This document shows positions 22,050 to 32,442 of a stretch of DNA of 64,000 nucleotides, piece by piece (position 1 is the first letter of the stretch; every line of letters begins with the position of its first letter). The stretch covers positions 2,108,001 through 2,172,000 of the forward strand of contig WBMQ01000002.1 in assembly GCA_016630905.1 (NCBI GenBank). Direction: 5' to 3'. The stretch is from Capillidium heterosporum. Its lineage: Eukaryota; Entomophthoromycota; Entomophthoromycetes; Entomophthorales; Capillidiaceae. The position numbers and the translations under genes are program-made. The notes beneath the pieces were generated by a model. The model did not search any database and had not been told where the DNA came from. It worked only from the letters and a program-made list of their open reading frames with translations.

Positions 22050-23390
22050 CAACAATCTACTGATATAAACTGAGTTTTTTCAGGTTTATCACCAATACAT
22101 GTTAAAGTGAATTTAAAATATCTTTCATAAATGATATTGAATACTACTATAGATGCTATAATTTGCAAGTCATTTATAGCTACCCATCCTTAAAAGATTT
22201 ATAGTTTTGAAAACAAAGCTATATAAAAGACAATTTAAGCCGAATATACGAGCAAGATATAGTGCAGAAAGTAATTTACTTTTTCTAAGCAGCTATATGG
22301 GCATGTAACTTTAATGTAGCATTTAATAAAAACTTTACAAATAAATACTAGGCTTCAAAGCTATATTTTAGCTCAAGTTTCTCTATTTGATTTGAATATA
22401 TCAGATTCACAAGTAAATTTTTTGAATTATTCTCAGTTCGTTAATATATATGTAAATCGAATGAGAAAACTAAATTAAAGTATATTTACTCTAAATTTTT
22501 AAAATAAAGCAGATATGGTATTTTAACGATAAAGCTATTAAAGCTTCTAATTTCATATAACCTTAAGAGCCTCATTAAAATATATAGCTTTTGACACTAT
22601 AGCCTCTAACTATAATCATCCCTTAATTTTAACCCAAGAAATAAAGGTTATGGTTATTCATATTGAATATGGGTTTTACTCTTTATATAATCTTTTCAAA
22701 TTAAATAGTTGAAGGGAATTATGATTGTAAGATAAAATTGCTATAGTATCCAAGTATAATTAATCGCTAAATTATATCTTTAATATATCAACATAACTTA
22801 TATTCCAACATAGAACCTATTATTCTTTTTCTAGACTTTGTACAGCTATCTCGATCAGTCTGCTTGATGAGTTGAAAGTCTTACTAGCTTGTCAGGACAT
22901 CACTTTCTATTAAAAGCCGTATGATAGTAGGTAAACTATCATCAATTTAAGCTTAGTTTGACTACTTGGTAGTAAATGTTTTATAGCACTTTGAATCCTG
23001 GTAAGCTAAATTAGTTAGCTTGCCTATTAGCCAACGACGTCAGTACAAGAAGCTTATTTGAATAAATGGTCACGCCCTTATAGAAAGTTGGGGTGCAAAA
23101 TAAATTGAAAGGTATCTATAATGACTGGAAATACGATTTGTTCAACTTGTCAGGTATAATTGAAGGATAAATAAGTTGTCTTGCAACCCATATAGTATTT
23201 TTTAATTATATACTGCCTTTATCGAGGCATTGGCTTATTTATTATAAAATCAACTGTATCACTTTTCAATGCCTCGTTATCGAACGTATGATTATTGCAA
23301 TACATGAATGTATATTTCAAAATGTAAAGCTTAAAGAGAAAATAGTATATATATTGGCAGAGATTGGTAAGCTTTATAGATAAAAACACC
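22050..23390. other. Upstream region of trypsin gene T1
   Basis: Intergenic. A TATA-like stretch (GTATATATATTGG, about 23345) precedes T1. Near 23111-23145 is a copy of the distal promoter module shared with T3-T5, but both half-sites of its CGG-N10-CCG element are altered. Otherwise featureless. Confidence 0.5.
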
Positions 23391-24164
23391 ATGCTCGGTA
23401 AATACGTAGTATCTTTAGTCGCCCTAGCCTCCTCCATTCTCGCCCTGCCACCCCAAGATCGTATTGTCGGTGGCACTGAAGTCAACCCCAAATTCAAGTA
23501 CCCTTGGATTGTCAGCATCCAAGTCAGTGGTCAACAGTTTTGTGGTGGTATAATACTCAACCCTAGCACCGTTTTAACTGCTGCTCATTGTTCCCAACAG
23601 CTACCCACTTCCTACACGGTAAACGTCCACCGCCACAACTTGAAGCAGTCAGCCGCTTCTGAAGGTGGTCAGTCCATTAGAGTTCGCTCCATCAACACCC
23701 ACCCCAACTATGATCCCAACAACGTCACTAGCGACGTTTCCGTCTGGAAGTTGGCCCAAAATGCTTCAGTTAACATTGGTACCATCGCCTTAGACGACGG
23801 TAGCTTAGCCGATCAAGCTGGCCTCGAAGTCATCGCTGCTGGATGGGGTGTCACCCAAGCCGGTGGAGCTGCCTCTTCAGTATTACGCCAGGTTTCCATT
23901 CCTTTAGTTGATATCAACAGCTGTATCGACACCTGGTCTGGTAACGGTGTCGACGTATCACCTACTTTACAAGTTTGTGCTGCCGGTGAAGGTGGTAAGG
24001 ATGCTTGCAATGGTGATTCGGGAGGTCCTTTGTTCGCTTACAACAACGGTCAGGCTACTTTGATTGGTACTACTTCATTTGGCCAGCCTTGTGCCTATCA
24101 AGGTATCCCTACCGTCTGGGCCCGTACTTCTGCCTTCATTGACTTCATCCAGCAGTATCTCTAA
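23391..24164 (+). CDS. Secreted trypsin-like serine protease T1
   Basis: Single exon, 257 residues, S1 family. Signal peptide about 1-18, then a short propeptide cleaved after Arg24 to expose IVGG, so trypsin can activate itself. The triad is His66 (TAAHC), Asp115 (SDVSVWKL) and Ser210 (GDSGGP). Asp204, six residues before the serine, is the specificity-pocket residue of trypsins (cleavage after Arg/Lys). Six Cys fit three disulfides. The start is the ATG giving MLGKY, shared by all paralogues. First intact gene of the array. The product is likely an extracellular digestive or host-degrading protease; the biological target is inference. Confidence 0.95.
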   Translation: MLGKYVVSLVALASSILALPPQDRIVGGTEVNPKFKYPWIVSIQVSGQQFCGGIILNPSTVLTAAHCSQQLPTSYTVNVHRHNLKQSAASEGGQSIRVRSINTHPNYDPNNVTSDVSVWKLAQNASVNIGTIALDDGSLADQAGLEVIAAGWGVTQAGGAASSVLRQVSIPLVDINSCIDTWSGNGVDVSPTLQVCAAGEGGKDACNGDSGGPLFAYNNGQATLIGTTSFGQPCAYQGIPTVWARTSAFIDFIQQYL

Positions 24165-25517
24165 TTGAATCAATAAATTTCAAATATAATTTGCAATAAG
24201 GCAATTTTCTATAATTATATTATATATACAATAAGTCAATATATAATTGCTTTTATATGAAGTAAAATTTATAAGTTGTGGTCGCTTAGCTATAAAGATA
24301 TAGGAATTTGTTCAAGCCAGAATTATAAAGTATTTCAGGATCGATATTTGCACTACATTGCGAAGGATCCAAGCTTGGTAAGCTATTTGATGACAAGTTG
24401 ACGCACATATACATCTAATACATTTATTTTAGTTTGATCACTTATTAGATTGAAAATTAATTGGTTTCCTGATGAGTTTGTTGAATTGGCTTGATTTTTT
24501 CAAATTCTAATAAAACAATTTAGTTATATAAATTTGGACATTTTAAATAAGTTTATGAAAATTTAAGAAAGTTGAATGATAAGATTTAAATATCAAATAG
24601 CACAACAAATTATATTTGATACTTTAGAAGCAACTTATTAGAGTCTATAAATATTTAGACTTTGAGAGTTTCCTTTGAAATTTGATCGTTTATAGCGATG
24701 TAACCTCTGGTAAATTCATCCTTTTGATATTGGCTTTGTAAAAATGGCATAGGCATTCGTATAGAAGTTATTTCGACTTTCTTAGTAGTTTTAAATTGAA
24801 GGAAATTTCAAAGATACTATTCGTACAAGTAAAAGTGTATCTTATTCAGATACAAGCTTTCGAGAAGCTCCTTTGTTTATCTAATGCTGCCATATTCCGA
24901 TATAAAGCTTACATCTTCCTTTTTCTAGTTTTTACGTCAATACCCAGCTCAGGTTATTTATCCAAATAGGCGCTTCGTCAATTTAGCCATGTCACCCTCT
25001 ACACTTCAAAATTGGATGACAGTTGGTAAATTGCTAATTTTCCAAGTCAAGCTGACAGGTTTTTATCTACAATCACAAGGTCTAAAATATTTTAATCTTA
25101 GGTTAGCAAACTAATTTGGCTAGCTTGCCTACTTTCCCAGCTATTCTCCTTTACGAGAAACTGATTCATTTGGCTAAATATCACTTAGTCACAAGAATTC
25201 GTGGTACCAACCTAAATTAAAAAGCACCTATATAATACTAAACACACGACCTGGTTCAACGTGTCGAGTCCTTCTCAATGAATCCATTTATCCATTTAAA
25301 AAATCAAATGATAAAGGATGTTGGAAAGTTAATTGTTGGCCATCCTTATTTAGACATAGCCTTAAAACCTTAGGGTCAATAGCACGCTTTCCAGCGGCTT
25401 ATCGTTAGACGTATGACTGCTAAGTAGTGTGTAAACATTTTTCAAATCGGAAAACTTAATGTAAATGAAGTATATAAAGATAAAGTCCAATACCTCCTAT
25501 AAACAAAAAACCATCAA
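24165..25517. other. Spacer and promoter of trypsin gene T2
   Basis: Intergenic. A TATA box (TATATAAAG, about 25472) and an AACCTTAGGGTCA string about 150 bp upstream of it match the other trypsin promoters. The distal module is recognisable near 25220-25262 but its CGG and CCG half-sites are lost. Confidence 0.5.
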
Positions 25518-26291
25518 ATGTTCGGCAAATACATAGTAGCTCTAGTAGCTTTAGCTTCCTCTATCAGCGCCCTACCACCTCAGGATCGTATCGTCGGCGG
25601 TACCGAAGTCAGCCCCAAGTTCAAGTACCCTTGGTTGGTTTCCATTCAAGTCAGCGGCCGTCACTTCTGCGGTGGTATCATCCTCAATAAGAACACCGTC
25701 CTAACTGCAGCTCACTGCTCTCAGCAATTACCTTCTAGTTACACTGTTAACATCCACCGTCACAACTTGCAGGCTTCAGCCGCTAGTGAGCAGGGTCAAT
25801 CCATTAGAGTATCCTCCGTTAACACTCACCCTGAATATGACCCCAACAACTGGCACAACGACGTCTCCGTTTGGAAGTTGGCTCAAAGTACCACTGCCAA
25901 TATCGGATCTATTGCCATCGACGACGGTAGCTTAGCTGACCAGGCTGGCCTTCAGGTACTTGCTGCCGGATGGGGTGTCACTTATGCTGGAGGTCCTGCT
26001 TCGCCAGTATTACGCCAGGTCTCCATCCCCTTAGTTGATATCAACAGCTGTGTCGATACTTGGAATGGTCAGGGTGTCGATGTTTCCTCAACTTTACAGG
26101 TTTGCGCTGCCGGCCAAGGTGGTAAAGACGCTTGTAACGGTGATTCAGGAGGTCCTTTGTTCGCTTACAACAACGGTCAGGCTACTTTGATTGGTACTAC
26201 TTCATTTGGCCAGCCTTGTGCCTACCAAGGTATCCCAACTGTATGGGCCCGTACTTCCGCCTTGTACCCTTTCATCCAGCAGTACCTTTAA
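25518..26291 (+). CDS. Secreted trypsin-like serine protease T2
   Basis: Single exon, 257 residues, same plan as T1: signal peptide, propeptide ending Arg24, IVGG, His66, Asp115 (HNDVSVWKL), Ser210 and pocket Asp204. It differs from T1 mainly at surface loops and many third codon positions, except for a 77-nt stretch around and after the active-site Ser (26148-26224) that is identical to T1. An intact frame and a TATA box upstream suggest an active gene. Confidence 0.95.
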   Translation: MFGKYIVALVALASSISALPPQDRIVGGTEVSPKFKYPWLVSIQVSGRHFCGGIILNKNTVLTAAHCSQQLPSSYTVNIHRHNLQASAASEQGQSIRVSSVNTHPEYDPNNWHNDVSVWKLAQSTTANIGSIAIDDGSLADQAGLQVLAAGWGVTYAGGPASPVLRQVSIPLVDINSCVDTWNGQGVDVSSTLQVCAAGQGGKDACNGDSGGPLFAYNNGQATLIGTTSFGQPCAYQGIPTVWARTSALYPFIQQYL

Positions 26292-27698
26292 TCGACTTAA
26301 TCTCTAATAAATTCCAAGTATATTTATATAAGTATAGCTTTATATATAGCAGGTCAGCGCAGTAGTATTTTGAAAGTATATATTTTTATAAGATTTATTT
26401 GAACTTGGCAAGTTTGTAAATGATATAATTTTTTTACTAAAGATCATATCAAACAATTACATTTTCAGTTAAATAGTTGGCCAAAACACATTTTAAAAGT
26501 GTTTTATCCATATGCTTAATTGGAATCATCTTAAATTTAATATACTTTAAAGATAAATTTTATATAGCTAATATACCATAATATATTGTACCAATTAATT
26601 TAGAACTTGATACTTTACCTATGTATATTTGAACTCATCTCAGTTTGCTAACTTTTATGAGAATTTTTGCATTGTACCGATATCTTCAATTTTCAAGAAG
26701 CATAGATTAGTTATCTCAATCAGTATACTTTAAAATTGAAAATTGAATTTCTAGGAATGTTTTCGGTAAGGAATATATACTAGACGTTAGAACAAAATAA
26801 GTTAACCTTTTTGCAACAGACTGCTAAAATAACTCAACATGTAGACGTTAAGAGCATATGAAGAAACGAAGTCTCCAGAATGTAAATTTTGATATATTTT
26901 ATCGGATCTAAAAAGGCTATATAGTGCTCATATATATCGTTTTTAATCTCCAAGCTGAAGCTCTATAGATTAAATTACAATTTAAAAGGATGCTAAAAAT
27001 ACCGATGGAATAGCCATTATGCTCAAAATATTAATATATTTAGGAGTATATCCAGTCCTTTGGAAGTAGTTTAAATAGTTTTATGTGACGTGTAATCCGA
27101 TACGGAGCTTGCGTTTTACCCTACACTACACATCCCTCTATCTTGGAAAGCTTAGTTACTAATTCAATTATTTCAGCTCTTTGATTATACTAAACGATCG
27201 TAGTTAAATTACTGTTATACTTATTTTATTCTGACAGCTTTTATCGATACTCATATGCTTGATTTTCTAAACCTGAATTAGCAGGCCAGTCGTAGGTAAC
27301 CCTGCTTATATACCACGATACTTTCCAGAATAAGTAACATAATAATTTGGTTAAATGGACTTACAGTCACAAGAAAATTACAATGCTAAAGTAAATTGAA
27401 ATTCATCTATAAAGCAATCGGATCTACAGCTCCACTCAACCTGCTAGAGCATCTTTGGCAAATAGGTATATGTATTTAAAAGGATATATTGTACATAAAA
27501 TTGTTTAGCTAATTATACGTTATCCAGATATAGGTATAGTTTATTAAGCCTTAAGATTAGATATATACATGTTGATGGTGTATAGATAGATATACGGTTA
27601 CTAAAGTTTGCGTAAACATCTTTCAATAGTAAAACTTGGAAGGAACTAGCCCTATATAAGGACAAAGCAGCATCAATCTTTAAAAACAAAACAAAAAA
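26292..27698. other. Spacer and promoter of trypsin gene T3
   Basis: Intergenic. The last 300 bp carry the promoter modules of the family: a distal CGG-N10-CCA element (27419), a CCTTAAGATTA string, GTAAACATCTTTCAA near 27611 and a TATA box (CTATATAAGG, about 27653). Nothing else seen. Confidence 0.5.
27419..27434 (+). promoter_or_regulatory. CGG-N10-CCA element upstream of T3
   Basis: CGG at 27419-27421 and CCA at 27432-27434, spaced by ten bases, 280 bp before the T3 start. It aligns with perfect CGG-N10-CCG elements upstream of T4 and T5. Spaced inverted CGG triplets are the usual binding sites of fungal Zn2Cys6 activators. Confidence 0.5.
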
Positions 27699-28472
27699 AT
27701 GCTCGGTAAATACTTGGTAACTCTAGTCGCCTTAGCTTCCTCCATCAGCGCTTTGCCACCCCAAGACAAAATCGTCGGCGGTCAAGAAGTCAGTCCCAAA
27801 TTCAAGTACCCCTGGCTTGTCAGCATCCAAGTAAATGGCCAACACTTTTGCGGTGGCATAATACTCAACCCCAATACTGTCTTAACTGCAGCCCACTGCT
27901 CGCAGGAATCAACTTCCTCCTACACGGTTAATGTTCATCGTCACAATATCCTTCAGTCTGCTGATTCGGAAAGAGGCCAATCCATTTTGGTTGACTCTAT
28001 CAACACCCATCCCGACTATGATCCCGACAACGTAACTAGCGATGTCTCCGTTTGGAAGTTAGCCCAAAGTGCCAGTGTTGACATTGGTAATATTGCCTTA
28101 GATGATGGCACTTTGGCCCAGAAAGCTGGTCTCAAAGTCATCGCTGCAGGTTGGGGTGTAACTCGAGCTGGCGGTGATGTCTCTCCAGTTCTACGTGAAG
28201 TTACCATTCCCCTCGTTGATATCAACAGCTGTATCAAGACTTGGGCTTCCAATGGAGCTAATGTTTCTCCCACCTTGCACGTTTGTGCTGCTGCACAAGG
28301 TGGTAAGGACGCCTGTAACGGCGATTCGGGAGGTCCCTTATTTGCTTACAACGGTGGTCAAGCCACATTGATTGGTACTACTTCATTTGGTCAACCTTGT
28401 GCCCACAAGGGTATCCCCACTATCTGGGCTCGTACCTCTGCCTTCGTATCGTTCATTCAGCAGTACCTTTGA
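27699..28472 (+). CDS. Secreted trypsin-like serine protease T3
   Basis: Single exon, 257 residues. Signal peptide, propeptide ending in Lys24 (Arg in T1 and T2; still a trypsin cleavage site), IVGG, catalytic His66, Asp115 (SDVSVWKL) and Ser210, pocket Asp204. Intact and probably expressed from the conserved promoter. More divergent from T1 and T2 than they are from each other. Confidence 0.95.
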   Translation: MLGKYLVTLVALASSISALPPQDKIVGGQEVSPKFKYPWLVSIQVNGQHFCGGIILNPNTVLTAAHCSQESTSSYTVNVHRHNILQSADSERGQSILVDSINTHPDYDPDNVTSDVSVWKLAQSASVDIGNIALDDGTLAQKAGLKVIAAGWGVTRAGGDVSPVLREVTIPLVDINSCIKTWASNGANVSPTLHVCAAAQGGKDACNGDSGGPLFAYNGGQATLIGTTSFGQPCAHKGIPTIWARTSAFVSFIQQYL

Positions 28473-29304
28473 TCAATTTTATTTGTAATAAATACTGATA
28501 AATTTGAAAGGTGTTGAATTTTATAGTTTTGAAATATATGGTATAATTTTTAGCTCCATTTGCTTAAAATAAGCTTAATGTTATGAATAGGCATCAGTAT
28601 CTAAAAGTCTCTTTATTATTAATTTTAAAATATATTAGTATCTGTTTTGATATTCTACTGGAATTTATAGTTTAACCAAATACTAATCAAGCATACCACG
28701 ATAGCTATTCCTTCAAAACTATATATAAAGCTATCCATAGTTTTACATAGTATCAAAAGCAAACCTTTTTATATTCAATAAACTTTTAAAGGAAGTCTTA
28801 AAGCAATACACATATTAGAGCTCTATATCTGTATAATTTACTTCAATACATTTCAATAGACTCAGAAGTATAAACCTTTTCCTGCAATTCTATCAATCCT
28901 TCCGATTTAGAAATTGCAATTAGGTCAAATTTATTATAGAAATCAGCATAATGTAAAGTTGATTTCGAAAAGAGCAAATCAATTTATGGCAAAGTCTGAA
29001 TATCGGCATTTGGACAAAAATAAACCAACATAGAACTTTAATAGCTTTATAAATTTATTATTTTGAAAAACACTGCTTATATAATAATACCATTTTATTT
29101 ATTATTAAAAAGCTAGATATAAGTTTTCATCTGTTAGGTAATCTAATTAAATCGAATTAAAATTGGATATAAGAATAATGTAAAAAAGCTAGTAAAATCA
29201 AGGATAAAGTATATTTGTAAGTGTAGCTAGTAATTTTGAAATAATTCATACTTTTTAATAGATTACATAGTAAAGGAATTAATTATTTTATAAATATAAC
29301 TATA
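28473..29304. other. AT-rich intergenic DNA
   Basis: No gene seen between T3 and the inserted element. It ends in TATA (29301-29304), a possible target-site duplication. Confidence 0.5.
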
Positions 29305-30316
29305 TGTAACAACCCTGGTCGTCACAATCCCGATTATTAGCCCATAAACCTATTCTTAGATTCCCTTTCTCTTGCTATTTCTTACTAATTTTCAAATTCT
29401 TTTTTTGTTCCCCAATTCATAACTATCTTAGTTACGAATCCACCCCACATATCAATTATTTCGGCCACCTTTATTATTTTCTTAAACTTGACCATAACCT
29501 GGGAACTCCAATGATTAGCAGCACATTAGCCGATCCATACCTTCCAACAATGAAAACGCACCAGTAGTAGTTAATAGAATTACTGGTTCTTTTGGATAAA
29601 CTTGGTAAACGCTCAATTAATCTATAGAGTAGTGGATTGCCGAAGGGAAAACCAATCCCGCTAAACATCACTACATCCAAGGTACCAAAAGCCAGCATCT
29701 TGACAACGTTCCACCTCGTTATTTTTAATAGGTGTTACTCACCTCCTGTCCCTAGCTGTAACTGTTCCCAGCAGCCGGTCTCGTCCTTGTCCCTAAATAA
29801 ATTTATCCTTTACCTGTACTTTTATTTTCAGCATAGTAATACTATGTGGTCTAGTCTCCCTGTCCTTCCATCCTCATACTACCTTTTGACGATCCTCGCT
29901 ACCCTCGGATCTCACCTTCTTTGGGCAATTAATGTTACCAATACCGTCTATCCTTTTGAACCAACGTTGACCTATCAACCGACCCCTACTTTTGACCCTA
30001 ACACTGTGGCACCAGTGGTTGCGCAACCACCACCTAGCCAGTCCCTTTTAGTTCAGCACCACTCCACATCCAAGTCCCAGCCCATCTCTTCAGCCCTCTC
30101 CTGGAACTGGGACTTGACTACCATTGTATGGGCACTTCTTATGGTGTACTTCCTTCACCTGGCTGTCCGGCCTGCCACCCGGAGAATTCAAGCCTTTGTC
30201 ACCAATGCAGTGGTGGGTCTTAGTTCCACTTTCCTAATATATCACGTCATGAGTTCCCAATATGATGCAATCATTGACTGGATCCAGCGATACCTCCCTG
30301 GACCTTACAGATTTCA
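29305..30316 (+). mobile_element. Candidate solo LTR or other 1-kb insertion
   Basis: A block of clearly different composition (pyrimidine-rich, higher GC) interrupts the AT-rich DNA just upstream of trypsin relic psi-3. It begins TGTAACAACC, the start typical of Ty3-like LTRs, ends TTTCA, and is bracketed by TATA on both sides (29301-29304 and 30317-30320), fitting a 4-bp target duplication. The family promoter sequence (AATTAAAAAAGCC, then the TAGATATG string) resumes immediately after it. No reverse transcriptase is present. The TATA duplication is weak evidence in AT-rich DNA, so the exact ends are provisional. Confidence 0.45.
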
Positions 30317-30377
30317 TATAAAAAGGAAATTAAAAAAGCCAATCATATGCTGTCTAGATATGTATAGAGGCTTTTAA
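29844..30377 (+). CDS. Hypothetical two-helix membrane protein inside the insertion
   Basis: A 177-codon ATG-started frame. It has an N-terminal hydrophobic segment (about residues 7-25), a Pro/Gln/Ser-rich middle (PTLTYQPTPTF, PPPSQS), and two hydrophobic segments near 95-110 and 122-138. The last 20 codons run past the inferred right end of the insertion into promoter-like DNA, which argues that the frame is partly fortuitous or recently extended. No family is recognised. It could be a cargo gene, an LTR-internal frame without function, or a genuine orphan gene. Confidence 0.3.
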   Translation: MWSSLPVLPSSYYLLTILATLGSHLLWAINVTNTVYPFEPTLTYQPTPTFDPNTVAPVVAQPPPSQSLLVQHHSTSKSQPISSALSWNWDLTTIVWALLMVYFLHLAVRPATRRIQAFVTNAVVGLSSTFLIYHVMSSQYDAIIDWIQRYLPGPYRFHIKRKLKKPIICCLDMYRGF

Positions 30378-30525
30378 ATTCTAAAATCCATTATATATCT
30401 CCCAAAAGCACAGCTTTAGATATATGGCTATTAAGTAATGAATATTTATTTTTTCAAATTGGAAAACTAGAAAACTGAACAGATCTATATAAAAGTAAAA
30501 GCAATAAACCCAATATGCTATAAAA

Positions 30526-30720
30526 ATGCTCACAAAATGCTTAGTAGTTCTAATTGCTCTAATTTCCTCTCTTTCATCAAAAAATACTTTTGATTTTACT
30601 TATAAAAAGATCCAGTATATATTAAAGTTGGAAGACTTATTAAGTTTTATAGTACTTATATTTGCAAGTAGAATGGATGAAATATTACTTTATGGTCGAT
30701 TTTTGCATCCCATTTAAACT
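30526..30720 (+). pseudogene. Trypsin relic psi-3: promoter and signal peptide only
   Basis: A TATA box (CTATATAAAAG, about 30485) is followed at the usual distance by ATG and a signal-peptide frame, MLTKCLVVLIALISSLSS, matching the MLGKYLVALVALASSISA of live genes. After that all similarity stops. None of IVGG, TAAHC or GDSGG can be found. It is the stump of a deleted or fully decayed paralogue, and the insertion at 29305-30316 lies about 210 bp upstream. Confidence 0.7.
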
Positions 30721-31654
30721 TTAGGAAGTCTTTTTGAATTGCTCTTAGGAATTGAGCAGCCTTATTTTAATCGATATATTTTAAAAACAATTTTCGAAAT
30801 TATTTGCATATTAAGAAAGACTTCCCATATTAATTGTAAAAACAAACAAAATCTAACAATTTCAAGTATAAAGTGCCATAGTTTCATACTTTATTTTAGG
30901 AGACTCCATTTAATAAATAGAGTTTAGATCAGGTCCAGCCTCCACAGCTTGAATTCGATCCAATCTATAATTATGTGTTTATTTAGAGCACAATCCCTTT
31001 CCATCGTATAACCTTTGTTGACTTGGATCACAATTAAAGGAAACGGTAGTGATACATTTGAAAATATTTGTTTTGCTTAAAATTGAATTTTATTTACTAG
31101 TATGTCAAATTTTTCAATGGCGCTTAAACTTTCGGAATAGACCTCAAATCTTTAGTTTGCCTAGCATGCTTAAAGATATTAGTCGGCTTACTTAGTAAGA
31201 CTGCTGCTTTACTGATTTGATCATGCTACTCTTCACCAGCGGTAAAAAGCAATGACTATAGTTTTATGGAGTCATGTTCAACTTGTCGGTGTAAGGAACC
31301 GAGCAATTGTATTAAATAGTTGCGCTATCACAACAGAAATCAAAGGTCAGAATAATTGAAAGGCATCTGCAAGGAATCGGACATACACCTCCGTTCAATT
31401 TACCCAGACTTTCATGAATTAAATTGAAAATTTTAAACTTCTATTGTTAGGGAATTAAAAAGCCGACTATACAGTATCTATATATAGATATAGTCAACTA
31501 AACCTTAAGATCAGGCACATGTTTTACGACGGTACATAGCTAAATATATGGCTACTGAGGATAGGTAAGCGTCCTTTAAATCGAAAGGCTTGGAAGAGAA
31601 CAAGCATATATAAAGACTAAACAGCAATAGCAAATTTAAAAACAAAAAATCAAA
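30721..31654. other. Spacer and promoter of the broken trypsin gene T4
   Basis: Intergenic. The last 300 bp before T4 hold the complete promoter set: CGG-N10-CCG (31378), AACTAAACCTTAAGATCAGG (about 31497), the AAATATATGGCTACTGAG string and a TATA box (CATATATAAAG, about 31605). Confidence 0.5.
31378..31393 (+). promoter_or_regulatory. CGG-N10-CCG element upstream of T4
   Basis: Perfect inverted CGG triplets separated by ten bases, 277 bp before the T4 start. It lies in a longer conserved block (from AAAGGCATCTGCAAGG to TTCAATTT) also present before T5. Confidence 0.55.
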
Positions 31655-32442
31655 ATGCTCGGAAAGTATCTAGTAGCTTTAGTCGCCCTTAGCCTCTTCC
31701 ATCAACGCCCTACCACCTCAAGGATCGTATCGTCGGCGGTACCGAAGTCACTCCCAAGTTCAAGTATCCTTGGTTAGTCTCTATCCAAATCGATGGAGAT
31801 CACTTCTGCGGTGGTATCATTCTCAATCGTAACACCATTTTAACTGCTGCTCACTGCTCGCAGGAACCTAAGTCTTCCTATACAGTCAACATCATCGTCA
31901 TGACTTACGGCAGTCGATCAATTCGGAACAGGGTCAGTCCATTAAAGTTTCTTCCATCAATTCACATCCCAACTACGATGACACCAACTGGCCATAACGA
32001 CGTTTCGGTTTGGAAATTGACCCAAAATGTCTCGGCCTGACATCGGTACCATCGCTTTGGATGACGGCAGTCTCGCCAATCAAGTTGGCCTCCCAGTAAT
32101 TGCCGCTGGATGGGGCCAAACCTTTACTGGTGGTCCAACTTCCCTATTATTACGTGAAGTTAGCATCCCTCTCGTTGATACCAACAGCTTGCGTCAGAAC
32201 TTGGAGTCAGAGAGGTATTAATAGTGTTGATGTATCCCCTACTCTCCAAGTCTGTGCCGCTGCTCAGGGTGGTAAGGATGCTTGCAAAGGTGACTCAGGA
32301 GGTCCCTCTATTCGCCTATAAAGATGGCCAAGCTACTCTCATCGGCACTACTTCCTTCGGACAGCCTTGTGCTTCCAGAGGTATTCCCACTGTTTGGGCT
32401 CGTACCTCTGCTTTTGTTCCATTCATTAAGAAGTTCCTTTGA
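31655..32442 (+). pseudogene. Trypsin-like protease T4, broken by multiple single-base indels
   Basis: Very similar to T5 at the nucleotide level, with promoter, start codon, His (TAAHC equivalent near 31840), Asp, GDSGG region and stop all in place. The frame is nevertheless broken at least seven times: extra bases near 31688, 31718, 32003, 32035 and 32309, one base missing near 31893, and an expanded stretch near 32190-32220. Substitutions remain mostly synonymous between the indels. Either the gene died very recently or this stretch of sequence is of poor quality. The short frames at 32027-32221, 32100-32321 and 32224-32442 are pieces of it. Confidence 0.85.

Noticed and set aside
23219-23518. 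99-codon minus-strand frame at the start of T1
   Set aside because: Antisense to the T1 signal peptide and promoter; the same shadow appears at T5 (33515-33709).
29844-30377. Envelope- or Gag-like protein of a retroelement
   Set aside because: No zinc knuckle, protease, polymerase or fusion features; only hydrophobic segments and Pro-rich linkers, so no viral assignment is justified.
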